Shown here piece by piece: positions 33,939 to 47,675 of a DNA stretch of 64,000 nt (within the stretch, counting starts at the first letter, position 1; every line of letters starts with the position of its first letter). Under the pieces are notes generated by a model that saw nothing but the letters and a program-made list of their open reading frames with translations, had not been told where the DNA came from and made no database searches. Source of the DNA: Welwitschia mirabilis (taxonomy: Eukaryota > Gnetophyta > Gnetopsida > Welwitschiales); NCBI GenBank assembly GCA_051453625.1, contig JBOZIK010000001.1:229180844-229244843 (forward strand), in the 5' to 3' direction. The position numbers and the translations under genes are program-made.

Positions 33939-36900
33939 TTGGCCATTAATCTTGAACATCATAAATATATTTGTTAGTGCATCATTTTTGGGTTGAAAAA
34001 AGCATGAATGCTACATGTTTAGTTCAAACTCCTAAAAATATTATTCATTAGAACACTTCTCTATGATACCTTTATCTCAATAACCAGGGATGTACTCTAC
34101 TACAAAAAATAGGCTTTATCACTCTTGACTTCTATTACATAGGGATTAAAGAAATTAAATATATTTAATGTCCATATTTTAGCTCTTATTTTAATTGATC
34201 TCAATCCAAACACATATTTAATTTTTTTAGTAAGTAAAAAACTTATTATCCTCTTCTATATTTTTAGCTTACATCTCTTTATAACTTCCAAACTACTCAA
34301 AGTGATTGTGACCTTTGGACATGGAAGAATCAACACATCTATAAACACATGCATGCTAGTTTCATGAAGCATTTAGAGTTTAAAAATAATCCAATCTACA
34401 TGAGCATTAATAAAAATTAACACATTCAACTGTCAAAGATCTCATGAAAGAGTTTTTTTATTCCTATAACTTAAGGCTCTTTACCCCTCCCAAAATTCAT
34501 TTCTTAGGTTAGTTACTTTTCTATAATGAACTTCCTCTTGATGATAGACTTTCTCATTTTATAGGTTATATGCCCCTCTATCCTTATTATGGCATAGAAG
34601 AATATCTTATTCATACTTTCTAGTCTTGTTGATTAGATTTTTTACTTAAGAATGAAATAGATTCTCTCTAAGATGGCATCAAGGTCTTATCTCTTATCAG
34701 CTTTCATAAGCTTAGTAATGTTTTACAATTGTAGAAATGGTTATTAATTTGTTGTAAAATTTTATTTGGACTATGGAAGCTCTAGAACAAAGGAATTTGC
34801 AATAGTAAGATCTTTAACTCCTTTCCTTCCTCTTCCAAGCATGTTATTATTTATAGCATTAAAGCTTTAAATTATATGGGATTTCCCTCTTTTCATTCTA
34901 GAGCTCTTTATTTGAAGCTTTTCTCTTAATTAAAATTCCCATTGACTATCATTGTAATCTTTCTTGTTTATTTGAACTTTGAAAGTCTTTTACTTAAGAA
35001 AAAGAAAAAAAATAACAATTAATATTTTTAAATTTTTATGATTTTAGTATAATCTAAATAAATAAATGAAAAAACCACAATGAGTTTTATGATGATTTTT
35101 AAGTTATAATTCTATTTACAAATTTGAACTTTAGGTATGTCAAAAAGATAAAAAACTATAAATATATTTGCAATAACACTAATTGATAAAATTTATACTA
35201 GAACTCAATATGAGTAATTTAAAGAATATATGTAAAAGAAAAAATAAAGAAAACTAATGCATTCAAATCATTTTAAGAAAATAATTTAAAAGAATCTTAG
35301 GATTTCACATGATAGATTTCCTAGCAATAATAAGTTTTAGGATTACATATCACCATAAAAGATGATTTTAATGCATATATGATGTAAAATAAATTATAGA
35401 ATGCGTTTAATATCCAATAATGCAATGTATAATATGGGTATCTAAATAATAAAGTAAACCTTCTAGTTACTTAACTGATCAATTTTATTGGTAAACCTCA
35501 TCAACCAAGCATGAAAATAGATCCTTAAAACCTCTTCATTATCATGGTTTTAGTTTAATGTAGGGGATATTCATAATTAAAAAATTATAATAAGAACATG
35601 TAATAATCTAACAAAATAGGAAAGGCGATACTTTACTTCTACAATTAAGATTTATAAAGAAAAATAGAAAACATATAAAGAAAATAAGTAAAGAACCTAC
35701 TTGGAAGAGTGAATACCTGATGACTACTATTTGATAAAGAGTTGATAAAATTTTAATAAAGGCCTAAGATGTAAGATCCTTAGCTTCAAGATCCAATTTT
35801 TAAACTTCACACTTAAAAAGAAAAAAGATGATAGAATAAGAGGAAGATGAAAAGAAGTAATTATGGTAGTAAATACATACATGATATGAATGAATTTACA
35901 AGAAAGGAAAGGACTCTATTATAAGTAAATGAAATATCAAATATCCTTCGTCCAATTGACCAAAGACCATTTATATAATTTTATTCATATTATAATATAA
36001 TCACATTAAATTAGATGAGATTAAGTAGTACCTGACATTAATAGTTAAATCAGAGTGAGTGATATACAACATTGATGTATTCAATGATTGATTGTTAAGA
36101 TTGAATGATAAGAAGACATAATATCCATGATAGATGTATCTGTTAGAGTGAGTAATTTTATTGTTTATTTAGCAAAACAAATTTCATACATCATTTTCTC
36201 ATGCTAGTTCTTTTTCAAACATTCATAGACTTATAATCATATTTAAGAAATCCAAAACATGCATTAAACAATGTGTAATATGCATTCAAAGAATAAATAT
36301 TTTTCTATGCACAAAATTCAAAACTACTACATGCCAGAATAAGATAATTTCTTCCAAATCTAATGAATATGAAAATTAAGTTCCAAATATTAAGAAGAAT
36401 AGAAGTCATGACAAAGTAAAATATACTCTTTCATCCTTCTTGAATTATAGATATAGTGCATGTACTTATATACATATTCATTAATTTCAAAATCCATAAA
36501 CTCTATTAACATAGAAGATAAGAAAGGAAAAGTTAAAGTTAAGTGTCTTTTTACTTTTATAAAGTGTTTTTTTACTTTTTAGATTTGAATAAGACCTATA
36601 TAAATAGGTAAAACAAAGAAGTCACATGTCATTATTGTACATACTTTGTTATTATTGTCATTTAATAATTTAACCATGTAAGTTAAATACTTTTATATAA
36701 AATGATGGAATTATTTGACTTTTTATACTTTTCATTTATTAATTCTTTTTCTCATGATATCTGAAATAAAAATTTCAATAAAAATAATTATTATTATTTT
36801 TTAACTAATTACAATTAAACAAAAATGATCAATTCATGTGAAATTATCAAAGTAAAGTTTAATTACCCATATAAATATTTACAAATCAAAATTAAGCATA

Positions 36901-37306
36901 GAATATACATCTCCAACATCATTTTTAATGAAATCATAAAGATATACTAGCTTATAAAAATCAATAATATTTATCAAAAAATTTTTATTAAATAAATTTT
37001 TTATATTGAAAATTAAATAGAAAACCATCATATGATTCTATAAGAAATTAACTTTGAAATATTTGAGTAATTGAAGGTTTATAAAATGTTCGATATAACA
37101 TTTATTTTTTGTTTTCTTTTTTGCTATCGGTGTATGTAAGGTTTTGTGGGGATTTTGGACTGAAAAGCATTCATATTAAAACTTTGTAAATATTACAAAA
37201 TCAATCAAGTTTAGTAGGCTTAGCTACCTTAACTACCATTATGACATGGCCCATATACTTTGTAAATTAAAAAAGATTAATAAAAAGTTTGAGTTAAAAC
37301 ATAATT
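33939..37306. other. AT-rich intergenic DNA, nothing recognised
   Basis: About 3.4 kb without a coding region, LTR pair or RNA gene that I can support. It is probably ancient transposon debris. Short duplicated phrases occur (for example 'taagtgtctttttacttttataaagtgtttttttac' split near 36540 and 36565), but they are too small to interpret. Confidence 0.5.
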
Positions 37307-37486
37307 TATTAGCTCAAGCAAAGTAATGGTTACTATAGGGGGGTTAGTCACATGACACTATGAGGTATCACATAATCAGTTGACATGGCAATCCATGTCA
37401 CGCTTGGATATGACCTTACCAAAGTGTTATTTTATAATGAATTAATATAATGTTATTATTAACATATTAACAAACATTCACTATCA
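37307..37486 (-). repeat. 3' LTR of small element
   Basis: About 180 bp, with the TGATAGTGAATGTT start at its right edge and a CTAATA end at its left edge (a CA terminus changed to TA). It lacks about 50 bp present in the other copy. Confidence 0.65.
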
Positions 37487-37494
37487 TCCCCCAA
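37487..37494 (-). promoter_or_regulatory. Polypurine tract of small element
   Basis: Minus strand TTGGGGGA lies immediately before the LTR's TG. Its place and composition fit plus-strand DNA priming. Confidence 0.6.
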
Positions 37495-40400
37495 TTTTAG
37501 GATTATAGGATGTAAAACTTGCCATAGTACACTACTTTAATAGTTAAAAACATATCCTTGTTACTGCAAGACCAAAAAATGACCACAATGTCAAACTCAA
37601 GTCCAAAACTTATACCATTTTAGGCAACAACTATTATGATTAATGCTAGTTCTTAAGTTTTTGAGTTGTTTTCTTATTCACATGGGCCATTAGAGATCCA
37701 ATTTGCATCATATTTGGAAAAACATTGAGTTTTAACATATAAAGTTGTTAAACATTACTCATGTGCATAACCTACAACTCAAAATATGACTCACCTTAGC
37801 TACTATTCCAAAAAGATGACACATCCCATAGATTTATCAATCACTTCTACTTATACTAGACAACTAATGAAAATGTGGTTATTATACACTAGATCAATTC
37901 ATATGTCACTAATTATGGAAATCAAGTTCATGCATGGTAATCAATCATGATCGAAGTAGTGTTTCAAAATAAACAATTACTTGATACCAACCATGAGTGC
38001 CTAGTTTATGACTTTACATAATATAAATTCTTAGTGCACTTATATAGTAATCTGATGAACCTTAACACTACATAAACAACTTCCCCCATGTTTTTACTAG
38101 ATGACACTTTGAGAGACATAACGCATCCATGGGTCTAAATCGAAACCACAATTTCATGGATAACAACATGCTTTTATAACATAGTGTTAACACCCTCTCT
38201 TTGAGCCAACATGATAAGCATACTTCTTCCATGGAACATGTTGGTATGGACTTGAACATACATCCCAACTTACATATATTTCTAGCTATATGAAACATCA
38301 ATACATACTTATTTTTATAGGTGCTATATTATTGAACTATTTTCTATGCCTTTAAGTTCTATTGAGTTACCTGACTTACTAACACAATATCATAGCCTAG
38401 GCTATATCTTTTATTATTAACTTCAAAGAATACCTTTCATACAATACCAACACATGGTTACCACGAAACCACTTACAATACTTAATTGATTAAATTATAC
38501 CATTTTACTTTGCTAGCATCACATGAAATAATTTCTATGGAACATTACTAGAAAATGACTGAAATAGCAAATTTTCATTACATGATATATAATACTTTTT
38601 TAGCAGTGAGTACTTACAAAAACTATACCATTATTTTACAAAATTTAAGGATTACATGGTTCCTTATTAAATATATAGAACAAAAGGGACAACTTACAGA
38701 AAATACAAAAATATATATAAATATGTCTTTATTTCAGAAATTTTGAAAGAGACTCTTCTTCTAAGCCTTTGCTAGTTCTACTAGTCTCTATAATAGGAGA
38801 TTCGGCGAACAGCACCTAAGGCTGATAGGTTGTCCTATTTTTGGCCATTGGTCCTATCACTATGTTGTGACTTTTCCTTGCCTTCTTTAACTTCTGAATC
38901 TTATGCTCCAACTCATAAATAATATCTTTTTTCCTCAAAATTTATTTATCTTTATTTACAAGCTCTTCATTCTTAACTTTTAAAAGCTATTTTAATTCTA
39001 TATTCTTCTATTAGAATAAAGAATCCTTAGCTTCTCTCTCTATATCTTTTTCCTCTAGTTTCTTAGTAAACCTATCAATTCCTAATCCCAAGCATAGGAG
39101 ACCTTTACTTTGAACTTATCAAGCTCTCTTGCCAAGGATGAAAAAGCTAACTCTCATGCTCCCTCCTCTTTCTTCTTCAAATCTTTCTTAATGGAGTTGC
39201 ATGTATCCTATAGCTTATTGATATATTCACTCTGCTTTCTTAATTACATAAAAAAGAGGAGAGATTAGGTCCATTCTTATAACAATCAATTGAGTGTTGT
39301 TTTATCGAAGCTTAAGCAGGAAGGTATAAAACGAGTCCATTTGTCTTTTAGCTTGACCATTGCTAGATTTTCTTTCTGCTCTAGCTAGGCTATTGCTTTT
39401 CTTTTTAGCTCCACCTCATTGTCTTATGAACCAATTAACAAAATAAAAGGAATCTTCTTCATGTTATTAAAAAAAATAATGATTAGTAGCTATATGGAGA
39501 TAGGCTTCTTGCACGATAGTATCTGCACACTCATAGAATTGTTTGCCTATGTCAATAATACTAGATAGAGAGATCCATCAATTCAAAATCTTCTATTATG
39601 GATCCTTCCACCAAAATTTTGTTTCCTTTAAATCTTCCTTCATGATCCCACTTTATGTTGTGAAATGTAGATGGCTAAGTCATAGAAGGCTATGCTCTAC
39701 AAAACATGAATGATTACATAGCACAAGGCTGGTGAGATGATGAGGCACTAGGAGGCCGATTTTGGTTCATGTAGCCTTACCTAGCCTCTTCATTATGATA
39801 GCTAAAACCAAAATGAAACCTTTAAAGTCTCTATTAAGGCCAAAGATTGGCTTGACTATGTCTAAGGGCCTCTAATTATCAATCACCTACCTCTTGTGTT
39901 TCGTAATGGTCCTTTGCAACCAGACCACTATAGCCACCAACAATGTCATAGCAAAGGAAGCCTCTATCTCGTGTAACAACCCTTTACCTCTGAACATTCT
40001 CAATATTAGCACATAGATTAGATAGAATAATGTTAATCCAAGACATGTCTTCTTTAGCTTAATGGCCTCTCAATTAATACCACAACTTGAATTGTGGCAC
40101 CGATTTCCTATTATCACTAGCAATAATTGTCTGATTTATCATTATTAGTATCACCTTAAAAATTCCTTTAATAAATTTAAAGAGACTTTCTTTTGTTTGA
40201 TCAAACTTTTGTTTTAGTAATGTCTCAGGATTTGGCCTTTGTCTAAAAGGGTTAAATAGAATGAAACAAAAGTTAAACATCATGCTTAATCACTTTTACA
40301 TCCAATAAAACTCTCTAAAATCTTCCTTTTGTGGATACAACAATTGTTCTGTTGATGTGCATTTCAAGGTTAAAGCTCATCAAAATATTAACTATGCCTT

Positions 40401-41240
40401 CTTTAGTAGCAGGTAATAATGATATAGACCTAAATTTTTCATGTATGAAATTTGCTTCATGTTCGTGGGATCAAAACTGAATTCTAGTTCATTTGTGAAG
40501 GAAATATAACTAGGTATTGGCACTACACTTGCTTTCTATCTGGAAGTAAAAGGAGTTGGAACAAAGGAACCTAAAACAGATTGGGATTCCCTAACAATTT
40601 CTGTTTCCAGGGAGGAACTCACAAGACATCGTTCTTCTAACTTAAGGGGGAAAAAGATGCTCCAAAAACAACAAAATAGGCACCCAATGCAATTCCTATT
40701 TGGCATGACGACTAAACTAACGTAATTCCTCGTATCCATATTGGCGTTTCTGGTTTCCTTTATTCATATTGTCAAAAAGAACTTACCAAGAAATCTCGAA
40801 ATCACTTTGCAACTTAAGACTACGTAAAAGTGGCTTTAGTTATTGATTAACCACAAATATAAAAACTTTCATTTGCCTACCCTCACGTAACTCAGTAATT
40901 TCACATTAAATATTCTCTCCTTCTCACTAGTTTATGGAATAGCCATATTAACTCTATCATCGCTTGGATTACTAAAACCTATTTTACACTATTGGCTAGG
41001 CTAGAATAGGTGGTACTATTCCCTAGGCTGATGTGTACCATTGTACCATCTCAAGCATGCGAAATAATTGGCTTTTAATATGGGCAACGGTTTTTTCTCA
41101 CTCAACACAAAGTCTCTACTTGCATTAATTAGACTTATAAATATCGATGATGGAAAATCTTCATTACAAGAAGAAACATGTGATTAGTGTATTATATAGG
41201 ATTGTTATCCAATGGAAGCTTCTCTTCATAATGGAATGTC

Positions 41241-41250
41241 TCTTATACCA
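41241..41250 (-). promoter_or_regulatory. Primer-binding site of small element
   Basis: Minus strand TGGTATAAGAGACATT begins right at the LTR end (...CTAACA). It is two changes from TGGTATCAGAGC. Confidence 0.65.
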
Positions 41251-41481
41251 TGTTAGTCTGAGTAGAATTAAGGTTAGTGTAGAGAAGATTAGCCACATGA
41301 CACTATGAGGTATCATGTCGTTAGTTAATATGGCTATCCATGTCACACACTAATTACCATGATAATAGCAAATAGTTATTAAATATATTATTATTATGTA
41401 GGACATAACCTTAGCTAAGAGTCATTATATAACGAATTAATATAATGTTATTATCATCATAATTACTAACATTCCCTAACA
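41251..41481 (-). repeat. 5' LTR of small element
   Basis: 231 bp, minus strand from TGTTAGGGAATGTT to CAGACTAACA. Proper TG and CA ends. Confidence 0.65.
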
Positions 41482-44260
41482 TGAGTAATAAAGAGTCCAT
41501 ATAACTAACTTTATTGGCTATGCTATTGCTCTGAAGATGAACCATCCAATTAGTGTTGGATTAATTATAGAACATAATTTACCTCTAGTTATAGTTTTAT
41601 TGCATGCATCCTGAATTGCAAAGTCAAATAATACAGAATATTAGCATTACTGTATAATCCAAAAACGCATGAACATTTGCTTCATGCAAATATACTTTAT
41701 GTTGGAACCTCCAAAGACAATAAGAATGCAAAGGTTTAATTGTTTTCAAATAAAGTTAAATGATTGAGAAAGCTTTGAATATTCTCCAAAGGTAGCTTCT
41801 TTCCACATCAAAAAGAAAATGTGGAGGGTTTGAAGAACCCATACTCAATACTTCTTTCCATATATGCAAAGACAAAAAGTATGTTGGGAATCTTACTATG
41901 AATTGCAAAGTGAACAAAGGACATCTTAAATCCCTTAATGTTGAACCATCAGCCTCATGGGAGACCCTAATGCAAGAGCATTAGTGTTTAAAGTCTAAGT
42001 AACTGCCCAAATTGTAAAAAATGAGAGCTTTTTCTATTATAAGTTTATTTATATATTATTTGTATTCAAATTTTTAATATAGTTTATTATGATTCAATTC
42101 TGCATGTATATGTATATGTATATGAGATTTGTTTTGTTCATTGGAAGTTATTTCAAGGAAAGAAGGTTTTTGTTTTTGTTCTATGCACTTGCGAGCAAGG
42201 GAAGATTACCATGTTTGTTTTGCTTAATCTTGAACCACCACACCTACAAGGAAGGAAATGCTTACCATTTTTGTTTTGGTTATCCTTTAACTAAGGGCAT
42301 ATTCATTTACGTTACACATTACAAATAGTTTTGAAATAGTGGATAAACACATTTTAAATGTTTTTCAAAAGTTTTCTGACATTGGTGGTACTATTTTTCT
42401 TAACATAATTATTAAAATAATTACTATGTTCTATTTTGATCACTCAAAAAATAAAAAAGTAAAAATAATAACCATTGGTTTTAATCATATTTTAATATTA
42501 TTATAGATAAAAGTAGATAGAAATAGTTACCGTACCGTGCCTACTCTTCGATACCTGAAAAATACTGTAAATTCTTTAAATAATATAAAAAACAAATTAG
42601 AAAACTATAGAAAAATTTTATTTTAAATGTCTTAAAGGCTAAAAATTATTTTTAACTGTATTTGACTTTACTGGAGGCAAGCAAGGGATTCACGCCTTAT
42701 CATGACTAGCAGAGGGTAGGTAAGAAGTTGAGCATTGTTAACGCAGAGGGTAGGTAAGAAGTTGAGCATTGTTAACATCAAGGTGAATCCTCTTACTTCT
42801 ATCCCCATCCCAAAGGATGAAAACACTACATTCTTCTGCCAACCATTCCAAAAAGTTGTACTTATTTGTGATTGATTAGTTATGAAGGTTTAATGAATAT
42901 ATTATACTATAGGCTTGTTAATTGTTTTTGAAAATGCAAGTCTTGTAAATTCTAGAGACTTCTATTTTAGTGGGGAATGTTTGTTAGGTTTTTCATGTTT
43001 TTGAACACTTAATTACATGGACAAAGCATTTTTTATTTTTATTAAAGACTTTTTCAAAAAATAAACTCACAACCACAAAGTCAAAGGGAAAAAAAAAAAA
43101 AGAGTCATGGAATTAATTAATTTCTATTGTTCTTTGGTACAGATGTTATCATGCCTCCGTTATTTCGATAGACACATTGATTTTCCTGTTTGCAAAGTGA
43201 GTTTAATTTCAATCTTTCATATCAAGGGTGAACAGCAATGCTTAGGACTGAAGAGAGACTATCCACGATGTGAGTGAGCTTTAAGAGATACGTGGAACAT
43301 ATACTGGGTGCAGTGCAGGACCTTTAGAGTGCCCATCATAGTTGGCACATGTCAAAGCGGCATCTAAGGGAGACTACCCACGACACTGGAACCTCCTTGC
43401 ATTGGTACTATAGTAAGATGACTGTTGACAATTGTCTCATACCAAGGAACACTGTTGATGACTTCATAGATCTTGATTTTTTATTTTTTTAAAATAACTC
43501 TCTCCAAGATACAAGGTTCTAAGGATGGTCCCCTTGGTGGTTGGGGGGAAACTGAAATTTTTTTCATTAATCTTTTTATTTTAGTAAACTTTGATTGACT
43601 AGTCTCTTAGGGACATATTATTGTTGTCATTGATGATATCATCTGTTTTTTCCATATAAATATGGATTCCTTTCTTTGCAGTATTCTTTTTTCTTCTTTT
43701 ACATTTTGTTTTTCATCGTTATTTATGGTTTCGATACTAATTACCATATTTAAAGTTTGATATTATAGTTTGATAGTAATTACTATATTTAACGTGTAAT
43801 ACTATAAGAAACAGAATAGAATAATAGTAGACAATTGGAAGAAATCTGCCTAGTTCTCTCTACATGCTATATTATTTTCTACAATATTTTATTATATAAA
43901 TGTACATTTTCTTTTAGAGTAGCGGATGTTGAACTCAAAAACTTTTAGTGGTCATAATCCTCTTTGAAAGTATAGCCACCACAATCCTCTAAATAATTAA
44001 TTTAATTACAACAAAAAATTCAAAGTGTGTAAAGCAAAGCATCTAAAACTTTGAACCTACAATCTCTTGAATAAAGGACGAGTGTTACTACAAGTTGGAC
44101 TACTACCTTGTTTGCTTGTTGTTTTAATAACTAACACACTCCTTTAATGTAATAATGATGTTAATAATAATATAATGTAACGATAAAGATTGTTAGGCTC
44201 TTTCAAAATGCCTTTACATCATGCTTAGGCTTGGCCCACTAAACAATCGACACTACTACA
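41482..44260. other. Intergenic DNA
   Basis: No gene recognised. A region of higher G+C at about 43210-43430 has the phrase GAGACTA(C/T)CCACGA twice (near 43254 and 43370). An ORF at 42089-42328 has no family features and a repetitive YMYMYM start, so it is probably chance. Confidence 0.5.
42709..42776. repeat. Perfect 34-bp tandem duplication
   Basis: Two identical 34-bp units (42709-42742 and 42743-42776) starting GCAGAGGGTAGG and ending TTGTTAAC. In a region where other repeats are badly decayed, perfect identity points to a recent duplication. Confidence 0.9.
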
Positions 44261-44269
44261 GTCTTTAAT

Positions 44270-44400
44270 ATCTGTAGTCCAATTGGTTGGACACTCACCC
44301 TCCATTTAAGAGATTATGGGTTTGAAGTTTGAACCATTGAATACTTCACTTGGCACTCTATTGAATGCTAGACAAAGTTAAATTACTGTTTGGGCATTTA
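44270..44400 (+). mobile_element. tRNA-derived SINE candidate
   Basis: An A box TAGTCCAATTGG at 44275-44286 fits TRGYNNARNNGG. A B-box-like GGTTTGAAGTT is at 44319-44329, at a spacing usual for internal pol III promoters. The 3' end is not defined and no target duplication was found. Confidence 0.45.
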
Positions 44401-45664
44401 TAGTTGTACTTTTAAAAAGAGGAATAGTCACTAAAGATTTTAAGTCCCAACACCCCCTTTCTTTTATTTCTTAACACACTTGTGGAATGACAACCCTAGA
44501 GATCTTCTAAGACACCCCCACTGAAACAAATGAAAGTTTTCGAAAAAGAAACGTGGGCATGCTATTTGAAATTTTAGTTAATAGAAGTACTGGTAGGTGT
44601 CACTTTCATGTTACATATGTTATTTGGTATCTTGTTGATCATGTTGTTTAGATACAAAACCATGTAGTCAAGAAGCTTTTTTTTATTTTCTTCTCCTTTC
44701 CATTTTTCCAAATATTTTTTTTTTTTATTTGCATTGACTCTTGGAAAACCAAATTAAACATACTAAGGCCACTTGTTTGCTTGCTCAAATGAAAACCAAT
44801 GAGAGAACGTTGCCAACCTTGAAACTAGCCACTAAATGTCTAGGTCTCATTGGGATTTATACGTAAGGTACTAAAGCTCATCTCATATGTGCTTTGAATA
44901 CATGGATAAAACTACAAACCATTCTATACACTAATAAAATATAATGATTGAATTTGTTGACTAGATGACCTAAAGAACCTAATGTTAAAAATAGACTAAA
45001 GCAACATAATAATAGATGAAGCAAAATAAGAAACAATAAAAAATAATATATGTATATTGTACTAGTAGCTCAAGCCACTCCATGATACAAAGGGAAACAA
45101 TGTGAAGGATCTCAAACCCAAGGAACCTCTTAATACCAAAAGCATCTCCTCTTAAACATGAAGAACCAAACATTTACAAACCAAAAATGCTTTAGAAGGA
45201 AAGAAGGTGATCAAAATAAAGGCTTGTTTAACACAAATTTTATTGTCCAACATCACCCCCCCTCCCCCCAAAACNNNNNNNNNNNNNNNNNNNNNNNNNN
45301 NNNNNNNNNNNNNNNNNNNNNNNNNNNNNNNNNNNNNNNNNNNNNNNNNNNNNNNNNNNNNNNNNNNNNNNNNNCCGCTTCGTCCCCTCAATAAATTAGG
45401 GGAAGTATTATGTGAGACGTGAGACTTTAGAAGAACCTCAAAATTAAATTTGCAAACAATAGAACCTCATAATGACAAATCCACTATACAATGCAAAATG
45501 AAGGGCGTATGTTTCAGAAAATTAAAAAAATAGTGTCACGTTATGAGTGAACTCCACAAGCCAGGCACCATTAAGGTTCTTCAAATTCTTTTTCTTTTGC
45601 TGTAGCTTTTTTAGTGCAACTTTATATATAGACTTTTCAAAATTTTAGTAAGCTCAATAATATA
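44401..45664. other. Intergenic DNA
   Basis: No gene recognised. It includes a C-run tract (about 45255-45270) directly before the 100-N gap at 45275-45374. The homopolymer probably caused the assembly break. Confidence 0.5.
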
Positions 45665-45935
45665 TACTAGTGCTGTCACTACAGTACTCCTATTACTTTG
45701 CTAACAGGCTCAATAATTTGTCATATAACTATTTTTTCAGTGGTGGATAGCACATTGCNNNNNNNNNNNNNNNNNNNNNNNNNNNNNNNNNNNNNNNNNN
45801 NNNNNNNNNNNNNNNNNNNNNNNNNNNNNNNNNNNNNNNNNNNNNNNNNNNNNNNNNNGTAGCACATCGCTTACAATAGGAGTGATAGCCCTCTAAAACA
45901 AGAGCTACGTTAAAAGCGAAACAGTTTTGCGTCTA
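45665..45935. mobile_element. Possible fold-back MITE (CACTA-like)
   Basis: CACTACAGTACTCCTATTAC near 45676 and, inverted, GCTATCACTCCTATTGTAAGC (plus strand 45870-45890) could pair. The TAGCACAT(T/C)GC phrase appears on both sides of the 100-N gap (45759-45858). Subterminal GCTATCACTCC-type repeats are known in plant non-autonomous DNA transposons. The ends are not defined and part is hidden by N. Confidence 0.3.
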
Positions 45936-47675
45936 ATTTCTTCCCTTCGTTGCGAAGTAACTACTTTCTGCCCAAAGGTTTTAAAAAAGAAGAAAGCTCC
46001 ATCTGGAAAAAGTAACTTATTTGATTACCTCCAAGCTCTTGATTGTGACAGTTCCAAGTAAAGCATTGTACCATGCCCACAATGAGAAGTTGCATGTGAA
46101 CATCTAATTCTTGTAAAACTACTTTTGTCCGGATTGTTCTTACACTTTGAAGCATCTTGGGGGTACTATGAAATCTTCTCTTGCTTTTTTCCTCATGGGT
46201 ATTCTAAGTCTAGTTGGACAACCAAAACTCTGCTTTAACACATGGAAAAGGATTCAAGAATACCAATATTAGAGACACAACATTCAAGTTTACCTGAGAT
46301 AATGAAAACAAAATTCACGTCCAAGCACACGAAATGTCCTTGATACAGAGATGAAAAAGCTAATCTTCTCCGTTATGAATGAGGGTGAGGCACACAACAA
46401 TTATCATCATGGATGCCTTGTTTTATGTATCGCCCAACAAACAAACATCAATCCTGTAATATGAATTGCTCACAGAGACCAATCTTCTGGAATCACAATT
46501 CGTTTCAGATACGTCACAAGAAACTAAAGACTTTGCAAACCCACAAACGAACGGCAACTTGCAATGCATACAAGTTTCATAAAAACTATTCAAGGATTTC
46601 TTATTGGGAGAAATCCTAGTTGCAACAGTACACAATGTCTTAGAAAGGCCCCATAGTTGACTATGCTGATAAAAGGACCCTAACTGCAAAGTAAAATGTC
46701 AAAACAGAATAACGTCTAAGCGATACTGAGGGGACTTCATCAGAACCTACCACCTGAAAGAACTGTTATTGACATGATAGTTACACATTGACGACCGAGC
46801 AACACAATGCTGCTTACCATACCATACCACGTTACTTTAGAACACCCTCGGTTGCAGGATTCAAATAGCAATCTAAGGTCCACTAGTGCAGGCCTCTCCA
46901 GGGCTTTGCAACCTCAGTCCAGAATACAAGTTCAATGCAAAATGTCAGCTTGCAGTTGAAAATTCCAGAACCATGTAGAGGTGCAAACAATGCATAAATA
47001 CATTCCAAGAATTCCATATCAAAAGCGTTTTGAGAATCAAACACCAAAATGATCAAGAAAGCTTGCCATCATCCACAAGTAGCATTAGCATGTTGGACGA
47101 TTAAAGATTAATCGATTGAGCTGCCTTCACACTGTAATATGTACTGTACTTATGTATGCTAGTGGAAAACTGTTTTGTAATTGCAGTCTGTAAAAATAAT
47201 GACAATTTTTTATCTGACGATCAATCCACGAGCAAGATGATAATTTGGAAATGGCCATAACAAATATATGTAAATGAAAACAGCCCCTTAAGTATTTAGC
47301 TTATAAGCATCTTAAGGAGGCATGTTGGCACTAACAAGCTATAGCAAGCATGTCAGAAGGAACTGTCAACATTTAAAGACAACGTCTGAGACCTTAAATA
47401 ATAATAAATACTGAATTGTAGATCATAATTCTCTTAACACTGAGAGAAGTGAAAGTTGAGTAACTACGCTATTGTTATTTGAAAAAGTTAAAATCGAAAT
47501 ACATGTAAGTCTCTCTGATCATCTCATTGTAAAACATATGAGGATAATCAAATTATCCAGCAAATGCCTCTGCAATCTGTACAAAGTGTGGCTCAACTGC
47601 TCGGATCAGACTACAATAATAACAGTAAAATCTTGTGAGATACAGCAAATCGTTCAATGACTTAGCCTATTAGAA
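45936..47675 (-). other. Region 3' of the BPC gene (possible 3' UTR and tail exon)
   Basis: This is less AT-rich than the transposon regions and has no recognisable repeat, which suggests transcribed or constrained sequence. On the minus strand a splice-acceptor-like ATTATTTTTACAG ends at 47188. Together with the donor-like sequence at the BPC stop codon this allows an alternative 3' exon. No classical AATAAA signal was seen on the minus strand. ORFs here are short and do not resemble known families. Confidence 0.4.

Larger units (their letters stand above)
37307..41481 (-). mobile_element. Small non-autonomous LTR retrotransposon
   Basis: Minus-strand element of 4175 bp. The 5' LTR is 41251-41481 and the 3' LTR is 37307-37486. 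Both begin TG(T/A)TAG(G/T)GAATGTT on the minus strand and share ATAACATTATATTAATTC and GATACCTCATAGTGTCATGTG blocks. A primer site directly adjoins the 5' LTR. A G-rich tract directly adjoins the 3' LTR. The flanks TAATT and TGAGT do not make a clear duplication. About 3.75 kb of interior has no pol motif. Minus-strand fragments rich in lysine and glutamate around 38950-39250 suggest a decayed coiled-coil or gag-like protein. Confidence 0.65.

Noticed and set aside
37307-41481. Target-site duplication for the small LTR element
   Set aside because: Flanks TAATT and TGAGT share only three of five bases; not enough to claim.
44270-44340. Functional tRNA gene
   Set aside because: Pol III boxes are present but no cloverleaf with paired acceptor and anticodon stems could be drawn; a SINE head fits better.
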